Source: Cohaesibacter marisflavi (lineage in GTDB: Bacteria > Pseudomonadota > Alphaproteobacteria > Rhizobiales > Cohaesibacteraceae). Taken from it: a stretch of DNA of 64,000 nt. The stretch spans positions 434,001-498,000 of the forward strand of contig NZ_FOVR01000001.1 of assembly GCF_900115225.1 (NCBI RefSeq), written 5' to 3'. A program made the translations under genes and the position numbers. The notes below the pieces were generated by a model. It did no database searches and was not told the DNA's origin. It saw nothing but the letters and a program-made list of their open reading frames with translations. Positions 18,715-28,420 of this stretch are shown one piece after another. Position 1 is the stretch's first letter, and the number at the start of each line of letters is the position of its first letter.

Positions 18715-19179
18715 TCAGCCGTTGTTTTTAAAGAGGCCAGTGATGCTGGCGGATGCAAGCTGATTGCGCATGATATTGAAACGCACATAGGCTCCGGTCA
18801 TGCCGTCCGGTTCGATTTCATCCAGACTCAGGGCATGAAGCGTAAAGATATAGCGATGGGCAGGATCATCCGGCGGCGGATAAGCGCCCGTGAAATTCTC
18901 TGTTCCTGCGTCATTGAGTGCGCTTTTGGCACTGGCCGGCAGGGTGGCGCTGGAAATCTCACCAGACTCGGAAACAGGAATGTTGGTGATGATCATGTGC
19001 CAGAAACCCGATCCGGTTGGGGCGTCCGGATCATAGCAGGTCAGGGCAAGGCTTTTGGCCTCTGCCGGAACGCCGCTCCACTGAAGGGTAGGGGAAAGGT
19101 CTTCTCCACCTAGGCCTTGTGAAACGCTCTTTTGGGGTAGCGGATCGCCATTTTTAAAGTCGGGACTGATAAGCTGCAT
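18715..19179 (-). CDS. YbhB/YbcL-type PEBP (Raf kinase inhibitor-like) protein
   Basis: A 154-residue phosphatidylethanolamine-binding-like protein. Motifs are LQWSGVPAEAKSLALTCYDPDAP with DPDAPT forming the ligand pocket, FWHMIITNIPVS, and GAYPPPDDPAHRYIFTLHAL. Bacterial members are small cytosolic or periplasmic proteins of unclear role; no signal peptide is visible here. RBS is GAGGAT near the start. Single gene. Confidence 0.9.
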   Translation of the reverse strand: MQLISPDFKNGDPLPQKSVSQGLGGEDLSPTLQWSGVPAEAKSLALTCYDPDAPTGSGFWHMIITNIPVSESGEISSATLPASAKSALNDAGTENFTGAYPPPDDPAHRYIFTLHALSLDEIEPDGMTGAYVRFNIMRNQLASASITGLFKNNG

Positions 19180-19441
19180 GGATTATCCTCCTGAAGAACT
19201 TCTGTGCTCTGACCAAACGTAAGAGCACGCGCAAAGACTAAAATGAAATCAATAGCCTGTACCGGCATTCTGTCGGCACCATTTTCCGACCTTGCCCTGA
19301 AGTGAGGGCATGAGGTCTGTTTCCAGACTAGGCAAATTTCACGAGATTACAAGAAGGCCGCACAAGGCGAGGAGTATTTGGGCAAGGCTGTGGCTTCTCA
19401 ACTTTCTCCCCTTGTGGACAGAAAAGACGTTTCACAAGGCA

Positions 19442-20200
19442 TCATGAAAGAGGGGCATGCTCGACCTGCAAACTCACACGATCTGCAGCAAAGCGGGTCT
19501 TGGAATATTGCACCGGTCGTCCTTCGAGATCGGCATTGATCGCAAAGGTCACCAATACTATCGAGCCTGGTGACAGGCGCAAGATCTCCACATCATCCAG
19601 CGTCGCGTGATAGGCCTCGATGCGCGTTGATATGCGCACATAATCATCCAGCCCGCAGGCGGCAAATGCTCTGGTGACAGAATTAAAGCGCAGCAGATTG
19701 TCCGCCATATCGGGAAAGCGCGCATGCTCGAACCATGCTGTCGCACGGCTGACCGGAGTATCATCGCCAACACCGACAGACCGGACCTGAAGCACCGGCG
19801 CTCCGACATCCAGCTGCAGGGCCTGCGCAACCTCTTCCGGCGCAGGCATCACATCGTGCGACATCATGCGGGATTCGCCCCTCTGGCCTTGTTCAGCCAG
19901 ACTGGCCGAAAAGCGGGTGCGCTTGGAAATGGGATAGGTCAGACGGTCTGGCTGAATGATAAAAGTGCCACGTCCCTGTTCTGCGCGCAGAATGCCTTCG
20001 CTGACAAGGGCTGAGATGGCAGAGCGCACCGTGTGGCGGTTGACCCCGAATAGCTCGGCCAGCTCCATTTCTGGCGGCAGTTTTCCATGCTTGTCTCCCA
20101 GCCCCGAAGTAATACCTGCCCGGATTGCGTCGGCAATTTGTCGCCACAAGGCAATGCCTGTGCGACGTCCTATGCCACTTCTGATGATGTCCGAAGCCAT
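19442..20200 (-). CDS. phnF: GntR/HutC-family phosphonate regulator
   Basis: Repressor of the phn locus, about 252 residues. Winged-helix domain: LWRQIADAIRAGITSG, then PPEMELAELFGVNRHTVRSA, ISALVSEGILRAEQGRGTF. A UTRA effector domain follows (about residues 110-250). The ATG at 20200 sits nine bases after GAGGAG and is preferred to a longer frame from 20341. It is divergent from phnG. PhnF in other bacteria represses C-P lyase or phosphonate transport genes. Confidence 0.9.
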   Translation of the reverse strand: MASDIIRSGIGRRTGIALWRQIADAIRAGITSGLGDKHGKLPPEMELAELFGVNRHTVRSAISALVSEGILRAEQGRGTFIIQPDRLTYPISKRTRFSASLAEQGQRGESRMMSHDVMPAPEEVAQALQLDVGAPVLQVRSVGVGDDTPVSRATAWFEHARFPDMADNLLRFNSVTRAFAACGLDDYVRISTRIEAYHATLDDVEILRLSPGSIVLVTFAINADLEGRPVQYSKTRFAADRVSLQVEHAPLS

Positions 20201-20413
20201 AACGCCGTGCTCCTCTGGGCGATGGGACAGGGGAACTGCCATCGTGGCCTGATTCGCATCATAACGGCTATCTTTATGCGCCCAGCTGCCCATATCTTTG
20301 TTTCCCGCTGCCGCTTTGGCGGCTCTTTGCGCCTCTGCCATTTGGAAAATTTAAAAGTCATGCGGATGTCATAGGGGCGTCATTATCTGGCTGTATCTCA
20401 TGCATAAGTTTAC

Positions 20414-20433
20414 TTGTCTATATGAATATACAA
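20414..20433. promoter_or_regulatory. Putative PhnF operator between phnF and phnG
   Basis: Interrupted palindrome TTGTCTATATGAATATACAA: TTGTCTATA and AATATACAA are inverted with seven of nine matches. HutC-subfamily GntR regulators use such GT..TA..AC symmetrical sites. It lies 214 bp from the phnF start and 147 bp before phnG, so it could control both directions. Confidence 0.5.
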
Positions 20434-20579
20434 ATTTGCAAGCGTGAGCCAAGATTCATGGGAATATGGCGCAAAGACCAAAGGCTTTCTCGTCATGGAC
20501 GAGATGCGGCCCAGCTCTTTTCCCTGAAAGAAGGCTTTTTGCAGCAACCAGCTCAAACCGGATTTGACCCCAAACTGGA

Positions 20580-21116
20580 ATGACCATCATGCAACACACC
20601 CAATCATCACAGGCCGAGGCAGCCTATGCTGAAAAGGCCCAAAGCAATGAAAAGGCACGGGAAGCCCTCTCGCCACAGCAAAAAGCACGGCAAGAGCGCA
20701 TGTCTGTTCTGGCTCATGCCCAAATGGCGGAACTGATCCGGCTCTGGAAGACGCTAGAGCTTGACCCCGGCTGCGAACTGCTGCGCGGGCCAGAAACCGG
20801 ATTGGTAGCCTTGCGCGGACGCATCGGAGGAGGCGGGGCACCCTTCAACTTTGGTGAAGCCACCATGACGCGCGCCACAGTGCGTATGGAAAATGGTGCC
20901 ATCGGCCATGCGCTCATGCTCGGACGCGATCATGGCAAGGCAAAGCTGGCCGCTGTGATCGACGCGATGGCAAGCGATCCCGAGATGGAAGTGCGGATCG
21001 AAATGTCCATACTTGCTCCCCTCAAAAAACTGGCAACGGACAAAGATAAGGGCAGGGCGGCACAAACGCAGGCCACCCGCGTCAATTTCTTCACAATGGT
21101 CAGAGGAGACGACTGA
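20580..21116 (+). CDS. phnG: C-P lyase core subunit PhnG
   Basis: A 178-residue subunit of the PhnGHIJ core complex, which moves a phosphonate onto ATP ribose C1'. The family segment SVLAHAQMAELIRLWKTLEL and GLVALRGRIGGGGAPFNFGE with EATMTRATVRM are present. It opens the phnGHIJKL run and overlaps phnH by one base. Expression should require derepression of PhnF. The ATG at 20589 three codons in is an alternative start. Confidence 0.93.
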   Translation: MTIMQHTQSSQAEAAYAEKAQSNEKAREALSPQQKARQERMSVLAHAQMAELIRLWKTLELDPGCELLRGPETGLVALRGRIGGGGAPFNFGEATMTRATVRMENGAIGHALMLGRDHGKAKLAAVIDAMASDPEMEVRIEMSILAPLKKLATDKDKGRAAQTQATRVNFFTMVRGDD

Positions 21117-21781
21117 TGGCTGAAATGATGTCTAACAATCCAGCCACAGGGGCGAATCTGGATGCGATGATCGGCGGGTTAGGAGACCCCGTTTTTCAAA
21201 CCCAACGCCTTTTTCGCTCTATCATGGATGCCATGGCTCGCCCCGGTACAATTCATCCGCTAAAAACCGACGCGCAGCCTCCAGCGTCCATCTATCCATT
21301 GACGGCAGCGGTTCTGGCGACATTGGCCGATGCGGATACATCGGTATGGCTGGAAGAGGCTCTCGCAGACAACAGCGCCCTTGTAAATTGGTTGACCTTC
21401 CATATCGGCGCGCCATTTGCCGCCGAGCCTTCAGAGGCGTCTTTCGCTGTGTTGAAAGGTGGCAAGGAGATGCCCGCGCTCGATGGCTTCGCCAAAGGGT
21501 CACAGGATTATCCGGATCGCTCCGCCACATTGATCATCGAGGTAGAAGCATTAAGCGACAAGCCGCAATGGTGTCTTTCCGGTCCCGGCATCAAGGATCA
21601 GAATAGCCTGACGGTCTCGGTGCTTTCCTCTTTGTTTGTGTCCCAGTGGCAAGACAATCACGCGCTCTTTCCTCGCGGTGTCGACATCATTTTCGTCTCT
21701 CCCGACGCAATTGCCTGTTTGCCGCGCACAACGCGCATTGCCCTTGCAAATCCCAACGCCTCTGACAAGCAGGAGCACTGA
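21116..21781 (+). CDS. phnH: C-P lyase core subunit PhnH
   Basis: A 221-residue PhnH. Recognisable features are GLGDPVFQTQRLFRSIMDAM and ARPGTI near the N-terminus and FPRGVDIIFVSPDAIACLPRTTRI at the C-terminus. PhnH is a structural dimer within the PhnGHIJ complex. It overlaps phnG and precedes phnI by one base, indicating coupled translation. Confidence 0.93.
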   Translation: MAEMMSNNPATGANLDAMIGGLGDPVFQTQRLFRSIMDAMARPGTIHPLKTDAQPPASIYPLTAAVLATLADADTSVWLEEALADNSALVNWLTFHIGAPFAAEPSEASFAVLKGGKEMPALDGFAKGSQDYPDRSATLIIEVEALSDKPQWCLSGPGIKDQNSLTVSVLSSLFVSQWQDNHALFPRGVDIIFVSPDAIACLPRTTRIALANPNASDKQEH

Positions 21782-21782
21782 T

Positions 21783-22922
21783 ATGTATGTTGCTGTAAAG
21801 GGCGGGGAAGCCGCCATCAAGGCCGCGCACGAGCTGCTGGCAGATCGCCGCCGGGGAGACAGAGCGCTGCCTGCCATCTCGCTGGAGCAGATCTCCGAAC
21901 AAATGGCTCTTGCTGTGGATCGGGTCATGAGCGAAGGCGCTCTTTATGACAGGGAATTAGCGGCCCTTGCCATCAAGCAGGCTCGTGGAGACATGATCGA
22001 AGCGATCTTCCTGTTGCGCGCCTATCGCACAACGCTTCCGCGCATGGGATATTCCAAGCTGGTGGATACCAGCGCGATGCAGATCCATCGGCGCATCTCG
22101 GCAACCTTCAAGGATTTGCCCGGCGGGCAGATCCTCGGGCCGACCTTTGATTATACCCACCGCTTGCTTGATCCGTCGCTGGCGACGGATGAAGAGGTAC
22201 CCGCACCAGAAGCGGTCAATCCTTCAGATGATCAGACTGATGAGCCTATGCCGCGCGTATCGGATCTGATTGCGGGGGAAGGTTTGATGGAAGCCGACAG
22301 TGAGGAACCGGAGAGCGGCTGCGATTGGGACGAGCCGGGTGACTTGACGCGCAAGCCGATGCAATTCCCCATGAGCCGAGATCTGCGCCTGCAGGCGCTC
22401 TCCCGTGGTGATGAAGGCTTCCTTCTCTCGCTTGGCTATTCCACCCAGCGCGGCTTTGGGCGCAGTCACCCGTTCGCCGGAGAAATCCGGATTGGCGAGG
22501 TTGATGTGGAAGTGGAGGTTCCGGAGTTGGGCTTTGCCGTGTCCGTTGGCCGCATTCAGGTGAGCGAGTGCCAGATGGTCAACCAGTTCAAGGGCTCCAA
22601 AACCGTGCCGCCGCAATTCACCCGAGGCTACGGGCTGGTGTTCGGCCAATCAGAGCGCAAGTCCATGTCCATGGCGCTGTGTGACCGAGCCTTGCGGGCC
22701 AAGGAGCTGGAAGAGGACATTCTCGCGCCCGCGCAGGACGAGGAATTTGTCATTTCCCACGCAGACAATGTGCAGGCAACCGGCTTTGTTGAGCATCTCA
22801 AACTGCCGCACTATGTGGATTTTCAGGCCGAGCTGAAGCTTGTGCGCCAGATGCAATCGGAATTCTATGAGTCAAGTCCGCAAACAGCAGAGGCGGATGA
22901 TACGCAGGAGGCGGCACAATGA
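21783..22922 (+). CDS. phnI: C-P lyase core subunit PhnI
   Basis: A 379-residue PhnI, the nucleosidase-like subunit that, with PhnGHL, couples phosphonate to ATP ribose. The true start is the ATG at 21783 (MYVAVKGGEAAIKAAHELL); the frame extends upstream inside phnH but without homology. The conserved LALCDRALRAKEL-like segment and HADNVQATGFVEHLKLPHYV near the C-terminus are present. It overlaps phnJ by four bases. Confidence 0.93.
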   Translation: MYVAVKGGEAAIKAAHELLADRRRGDRALPAISLEQISEQMALAVDRVMSEGALYDRELAALAIKQARGDMIEAIFLLRAYRTTLPRMGYSKLVDTSAMQIHRRISATFKDLPGGQILGPTFDYTHRLLDPSLATDEEVPAPEAVNPSDDQTDEPMPRVSDLIAGEGLMEADSEEPESGCDWDEPGDLTRKPMQFPMSRDLRLQALSRGDEGFLLSLGYSTQRGFGRSHPFAGEIRIGEVDVEVEVPELGFAVSVGRIQVSECQMVNQFKGSKTVPPQFTRGYGLVFGQSERKSMSMALCDRALRAKELEEDILAPAQDEEFVISHADNVQATGFVEHLKLPHYVDFQAELKLVRQMQSEFYESSPQTAEADDTQEAAQ

Positions 22923-23875
22923 CATCCGCACCTTTCAGCTCAAGCGAGGCGCAATCGGGCGCCATTGCCGACTATAACTTCGCCTATCTCGATGAGCAGA
23001 CCAAACGCATGATCCGCCGTGCGATCCTCAAGGGCATTGCCATTCCCGGCTATCAAGTGCCCTTTGCCAGCCGCGAAATGCCCATGCCCTATGGGTGGGG
23101 TACCGGCGGCGTGCAGGTAACCGCCTCCATCATCGGACCGGACGATACCCTCAAGGTCATCGATCAGGGGGCTGACGATACCACCAATGCGGTGTCTATC
23201 AGGGCCTTCTTTGCCAAAATGGCAAAGGTCAAGACGACCACCCACACCGGTGAGGCGTCCGTCATCCAGACCCGTCACCGCATCCCCGAAGAGCAATTGC
23301 ATGAAGGGCAGGTGATTGTCTTTCAGGTGCCGATCCCCGAACCCTTGCGTTTTCTGGAGCCGCGCGAAACCGAAACCCGCAAGATGCATGCGGTCGAAGA
23401 CTATGGCCTCATGCATGTGAAGCTCTATGAGGATATCGCCCAGAAGGGCCATATCGCAACCAACTATGCCTATCCGGTGAAGGTGAAGGGGCGTTACATC
23501 ATGGACCCGTCGCCAACCCCGAAATTTGACAATCCGAAAATGAATCAGAGCGAAGCTCTCCAGCTTTATGGGGCGGGCCGCGAAATGCGCATCTACGCCA
23601 TTCCGCCCTATACCGATGTGGTAAGCCTCGATTTTGAGGACTACCCCTTTGAGGTGCAGACCTTCGAAGAGCCTTGCGCTCTATGTGGTGGAACGGGCGT
23701 GTTTCTTGATGAAGTCATTCTCGATGATCAGGGCGGGCGCATGTTTGTCTGCTCTGACAGCGACTATTGCGAAGACCGCCGCGCCAAAGGCCATCGCGGA
23801 GCCCTGTCTCCGGATATTTATGAAAGTGAAGAGAGCCTCTCCGCACAAATCAGTCAGGAAGGAGCGGACGCATGA
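22919..23875 (+). CDS. phnJ: C-P lyase radical SAM subunit PhnJ
   Basis: Catalytic subunit (318 residues) that cleaves the carbon-phosphorus bond of ribosyl methylphosphonate by radical chemistry. The unusual PhnJ iron-sulfur cysteines are visible in PCALCGGTGVF and later VCSDSDYCEDRRAKG. The GYQVPFASREMPMPYGWGTG segment is the family hallmark. Overlaps phnI and phnK by ATGA junctions. All expected cysteines are present, so it should be active. Confidence 0.95.
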   Translation: MTSAPFSSSEAQSGAIADYNFAYLDEQTKRMIRRAILKGIAIPGYQVPFASREMPMPYGWGTGGVQVTASIIGPDDTLKVIDQGADDTTNAVSIRAFFAKMAKVKTTTHTGEASVIQTRHRIPEEQLHEGQVIVFQVPIPEPLRFLEPRETETRKMHAVEDYGLMHVKLYEDIAQKGHIATNYAYPVKVKGRYIMDPSPTPKFDNPKMNQSEALQLYGAGREMRIYAIPPYTDVVSLDFEDYPFEVQTFEEPCALCGGTGVFLDEVILDDQGGRMFVCSDSDYCEDRRAKGHRGALSPDIYESEESLSAQISQEGADA

Positions 23876-24726
23876 CCAGACATATGGATATGACTCATGC
23901 CGGTGATCATCTGCCCAAGACATCTCTTGTTGCGCCGCGCCCCATGGACCTCAGTGAAAAGCCGCTGCTCCAGGTGCGCTCTGTAAGCAAATATTACGGT
24001 CGTCGTATCGGCTGCGAAGATGTGAGCTTCGATTTGTGGCCCGGTGAGGTGCTTGCCATTGTCGGGGAATCCGGCTCAGGCAAGACAACGCTTCTGGATT
24101 GCATCTCCACGCGCATGACCCCGACCTCCGGCATGGTCAACTATCGTATGCGCGATGACACAATGCGCGAAGTTTTCCGCCTGAGTGAAGCCGAGAAACG
24201 CTTCCTGATGCGCACAGATTGGGGCTTTGTACATCAAAACCCGGCCGATGGCCTGCGTATGACGGTTTCAGCCGGAGCCAATGTTGGCGAGCGTCTTATG
24301 GCGATTGGCGAGCAGCATTATGGTGATATCCGGCAGACGGCGTCCGACTGGCTTGAGCAGGTGGAGATCGCCAAGGACCGCATCGATGACCAGCCCCGTG
24401 CCTTCTCGGGCGGCATGCGTCAGCGATTGCAGATCGCGCGCAATCTGGTAACCGGTCCGCGCCTTGTCTTCATGGATGAGCCAACCGGCGGTCTTGATGT
24501 CTCGGTGCAGGCCCGTTTGCTCGACCTGCTACGCAGCCTCGTTGCCGAATTGGGGCTCGCCGCCATCGTTGTCACGCATGATCTGGCGGTGGCGCGCCTG
24601 CTTTCCCATCGCATGGTGGTTATGAAAGAGGGCCGCATCATCGAAACCGGCCTGACGGATCGCGTGCTTGATGATCCGCAAGCGCCCTATACCCAGCTTC
24701 TCATCTCATCCATTCTTCAGGTTTAG
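23872..24726 (+). CDS. phnK: C-P lyase ATPase PhnK
   Basis: ABC-type ATPase of 284 residues that docks on the PhnGHIJ core. Walker A is GESGSGKTT, the signature is FSGGMRQRLQIARNL, Walker B is RLVFMDEPTGGLD, and the H-loop is VVTHDLAVARL. It begins in a four-base overlap with phnJ. A 25-residue N-terminal extension precedes the usual start; an internal ATG (MDLSEKPLL) is an alternative. Confidence 0.93.
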   Translation: MTRHMDMTHAGDHLPKTSLVAPRPMDLSEKPLLQVRSVSKYYGRRIGCEDVSFDLWPGEVLAIVGESGSGKTTLLDCISTRMTPTSGMVNYRMRDDTMREVFRLSEAEKRFLMRTDWGFVHQNPADGLRMTVSAGANVGERLMAIGEQHYGDIRQTASDWLEQVEIAKDRIDDQPRAFSGGMRQRLQIARNLVTGPRLVFMDEPTGGLDVSVQARLLDLLRSLVAELGLAAIVVTHDLAVARLLSHRMVVMKEGRIIETGLTDRVLDDPQAPYTQLLISSILQV

Positions 24727-24735
24727 GAGCGTCAG

Positions 24736-25518
24736 ATGGAAAACACACTTTCGTCCTCCAATACACTGTCATCGATAGTCAAGACGACACCGGTTATTCT
24801 GACGGATGTCGCCAAGAACTTCACGATGCATTTGCGTGGCTCTGTGTCCATTCCGGTCGTTGCGGGTGTCAATTTTGCCCTGCGCGCAGGGGAATGCGCG
24901 GTGTTGGGCGGTCCGTCCGGCGTTGGCAAAAGCTCCATCCTGAAGATGATCTACGGTAATTACAGCGCCAACTGCGGACAGATCATGGTGGCCTATCGCG
25001 AGACAATGGTGGACATCGCAACGGCAGATCCGCGCACAGTGCTCGCCGTGCGGCGCGAAACGGTGGGCTATGTAAGTCAGTTCCTGCGGACTATGCCGCG
25101 CGTTCCCGCGCTTGATGTCGCCGCAGAAGCCCTGGTCGAGCAGGGCGAAGAGGTAACAAGCGCACGTGATAAGGCAGGCTCCATGCTGGCGCGGCTTAAT
25201 CTGCCAGAAAAGCTCTGGCAGTTGCCGCCCGCAACTTTCTCTGGCGGAGAACAGCAAAGGGTCAATATTGCCCGAGGCTTTCTAACCAATCATCCCGTCC
25301 TGCTGCTTGACGAACCAACAGCGTCCCTTGATGCCGCCAATCGGGCGGTTGTCATTGACCTCATCAGGGAGAAGAAGAAGCAGGACGTGGCGCTTCTTGG
25401 CATCTTTCATGATGAGGATGTGCGCGAAGAGATCGCGGATGCCATTATCGATGTTGCCCATTTTGCGCAAAGTGCCAAGCTGACTGGTGAACGCAATGCA
25501 ACGCAAAGAGCAGGCTAG
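24736..25518 (+). CDS. phnL: C-P lyase ATPase PhnL
   Basis: ABC-type ATPase of 260 residues, second ATPase of the C-P lyase machine. Walker A is GPSGVGKSS, the signature is [15 protein letters not shown], Walker B is [12 protein letters not shown] and the H-loop is [10 protein letters not shown]. PhnL works with PhnI, PhnG and PhnH in the first nucleosidation step. It lies nine bases after phnK. Confidence 0.93.
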   Translation: MENTLSSSNTLSSIVKTTPVILTDVAKNFTMHLRGSVSIPVVAGVNFALRAGECAVLGGPSGVGKSSILKMIYGNYSANCGQIMVAYRETMVDIATADPRTVLAVRRETVGYVSQFLRTMPRVPALDVAAEALVEQGEEVTSARDKAGSMLARLNLPEKLWQLPPATFSGGEQQRVNIARGFLTNHPVLLLDEPTASLDAANRAVVIDLIREKKKQDVALLGIFHDEDVREEIADAIIDVAHFAQSAKLTGERNATQRAG

Positions 25519-25522
25519 AGAC

Positions 25523-26203
25523 ATGAGTAACGAGCAGAATAACAATGCGCCCGAAGGTACTGAGGTCACCAAACGACCACACAAGTTGGGCGTTAAGCCA
25601 ACCATTCATCCCACAGCAACCGTGACCGACTCCGAGCTGGGCCGCTACACGGAAGTGGGCGACAGAACGATGATCATAGAAAGCACCATGGGGGATTACT
25701 CCTATATTGAGCGGGACGGCAATATCTGGTGTGCCACCATCGGCAAATTCGCTAACATCGCCCAGTCTGTCCGTATCAACGCGCCCAACCATCCATATTG
25801 GCGGGCAACCCTGCATCATTTTACGTATCGAGCAAATGCCTATTTCGATGATTGCGAGCAGGAAGAGACCTTCATCAACTGGCGGCGCGATCATCGCGTC
25901 GTCATCGGCCATGATGTCTGGATCGGCCATGGCGCCACCATTCTGCCAGGGGTGACTATTGGTGATGGCGCCATCATCGGAGCTGGGGCCGTGGTTAGCC
26001 ATGATGTGCCCGATTATATGATCGTCGGTGGCGTACCTGCTAATCCAATTCGCTCGCGTTTCTCCCCTGAAATAGCAGAGGGACTCAAGGCGTTGGCCTG
26101 GTGGGATTGGCCTCATAAAGCCCTGCGTGCCGCGCTAGACGATTTTCGGAATCTGGAAGCGGAAGCCTTTCTTGAGAAGTATAAAGACACACAATTTCAA
26201 TGA
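25523..26203 (+). CDS. Phosphonate-locus hexapeptide-repeat transferase
   Basis: Protein of 226 residues with left-handed beta-helix hexapeptide repeats: [20 protein letters not shown] and [20 protein letters not shown] followed by [14 protein letters not shown]. This subfamily is found specifically in phn operons of alphaproteobacteria and is probably an acyltransferase. In E. coli the acetyltransferase PhnO (different fold) modifies aminoalkylphosphonates, so an analogous role is plausible but inferred. The ATG at 25523 follows the phnL stop by four bases. It ends the first phn block. Confidence 0.85.
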   Translation: MSNEQNNNAPEGTEVTKRPHKLGVKPTIHPTATVTDSELGRYTEVGDRTMIIESTMGDYSYIERDGNIWCATIGKFANIAQSVRINAPNHPYWRATLHHFTYRANAYFDDCEQEETFINWRRDHRVVIGHDVWIGHGATILPGVTIGDGAIIGAGAVVSHDVPDYMIVGGVPANPIRSRFSPEIAEGLKALAWWDWPHKALRAALDDFRNLEAEAFLEKYKDTQFQ

Positions 26204-26260
26204 TATAGAAGGGAATATTGACTTTGTAATAAGGTTACAATTTTCTTTGTAAAACACAGC

Positions 26261-26278
26261 TTGTCATGGAACTGAAAT
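26261..26278 (+). promoter_or_regulatory. Putative Pho box upstream of phnC
   Basis: TTGTCATGGAACTGAAAT matches the PhoB-binding pattern CTGTCAT-N4-CTGTCAT at six of seven and five of seven positions. It lies 112 bp before phnC in the 186-bp gap after the transferase gene, where a new promoter is expected. Phosphate-starvation control of the transport block is inferred. Confidence 0.5.
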
Positions 26279-26389
26279 GGTCGAGACAAGCACATGTCAC
26301 ATAAGATGCGTAATCCTTCGCGGGTTAGAGATTGAAACCCGAACCAAGATTTTTGGCTTGTTCAGTTCAAGCCGCGAAGGAGATACCAA

Positions 26390-27235
<846 letters not shown>

Positions 27236-27329
27236 ATGGCTCTGATTTGAAGACAACCAATCGATAATCCACTCAAAAGCTCACATTGAATGAAGCCGGT
27301 TAAAACCGGCTGATATCTGGAGACGTCAA

Positions 27330-28244
27330 ATGTTCAAGAAAATTGTTCTGGCCGCTGTTTCTGTGGCTGCTCTCGTTGCTGGTGCTGCTGCTCCTTCCGT
27401 CGCTGCTGAAAAAGAATTCCGCATTGGTATCCTTGGCGGCGAAAACGAAGCCGACCGTCTGCGTAACTTCCAGTGCATGGTCGACAAACTGCCAGAAGCT
27501 CTGGGCGTTGAAAAAGTATCCCTGTTCCCATCTGCTGACTATGATGGCACCATTCAGGGCCTGCTCGGCGGCACGCTTGACTATGCCGAGCTGGGCGCTT
27601 CTGGTTATGCCAAAACCTACCTGACCAACCCGGATGCTGTTGAACCAATCCTCACCACGGTGCAGATGGACGGCTCCACCGGTTATCACTCCGTGATGGT
27701 GGCGCGCAAAGATTCCGGCATGACCGATGTGAAGGACATGAAAGGCAAGAAACTCGGTTTTGCCGATCCTGACTCCACCTCAGGTTTCCTTGTTCCTTCC
27801 GTTACCCTGCCAGAAGCTGTTGGCGCTCCGGTAGAAGAATTCTTCGGTTCCACCGGCTTTGGCGGCGGCCATGAGAACCTCGTTCTCGAAGTTGTCAAAG
27901 GCACCTTTGATGCTGGCACCACCTGGGCTTCAGGCGTTGGCAAATTCGAAGACGGCTATTCCTCCGGCAACCTGCGCAAAATGGTCGACAAGGGCATTCT
28001 GGACATGAACGATCTGGTTCAGCTCTGGATTTCTCCGTTGATCCCGAACGGCCCGGTCGTTGTGCGCTCTACGCTTGATCCTGAAGTGAAAACCAAATTC
28101 AAAAACTTCATGATGAACATGCCTGAAGCCGATCCAGAGTGCTTCTCTGCCATTCAGGGCGGCAACTACAAGGGCTTCACCGAAGTCAATGTTGATTTCT
28201 ACAAAGCCATCATCGCTGCTCGTAAAGCAAAGATTGGCTCATAA
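27330..28244 (+). CDS. phnD: Phosphonate ABC transporter substrate-binding protein
   Basis: Periplasmic binding protein of 304 residues. The signal peptide MFKKIVLAAVSVAALVAGAA ends near SVAAEKE. The mature protein has PhnD-type segments GILGGENEADRLRNF, FPSADYDGTIQGLLGGTLDY, and KLGFADPDSTSGFLVPSV carrying the phosphonate-contacting serine/threonine cluster. It lies 95 bp after phnC and is followed by a hairpin. Confidence 0.93.
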   Translation: MFKKIVLAAVSVAALVAGAAAPSVAAEKEFRIGILGGENEADRLRNFQCMVDKLPEALGVEKVSLFPSADYDGTIQGLLGGTLDYAELGASGYAKTYLTNPDAVEPILTTVQMDGSTGYHSVMVARKDSGMTDVKDMKGKKLGFADPDSTSGFLVPSVTLPEAVGAPVEEFFGSTGFGGGHENLVLEVVKGTFDAGTTWASGVGKFEDGYSSGNLRKMVDKGILDMNDLVQLWISPLIPNGPVVVRSTLDPEVKTKFKNFMMNMPEADPECFSAIQGGNYKGFTEVNVDFYKAIIAARKAKIGS

Positions 28245-28276
28245 TCGGGCTTTTGGTTCTTTGAATTGAAGCACGG

Positions 28277-28299
28277 ATGACCCGGTCGCGCCGGGTCAT
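28277..28299 (+). terminator. Hairpin between phnD and phnE (partial terminator)
   Basis: Nine-base-pair GC-rich stem ATGACCCGG (28277-28285) / CCGGGTCAT (28291-28299) with a TCGCG loop, followed by TCTCTTTTCTC. It lies 33 bp after the phnD stop and 122 bp before phnE, so it probably lowers read-through into the permeases or stabilises the phnD message. Confidence 0.65.
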
Positions 28300-28420
28300 T
28301 CTCTTTTCTCTCAGTCAAGGCAAACACGGCCAATTCTCTTGTCACTGATCTGAACATGAAGGGAAGTTCCTTGCTGATGTTCAGTTCACTGACAATGGGA
28401 CAGGGCGCTATGGAAGAAAG

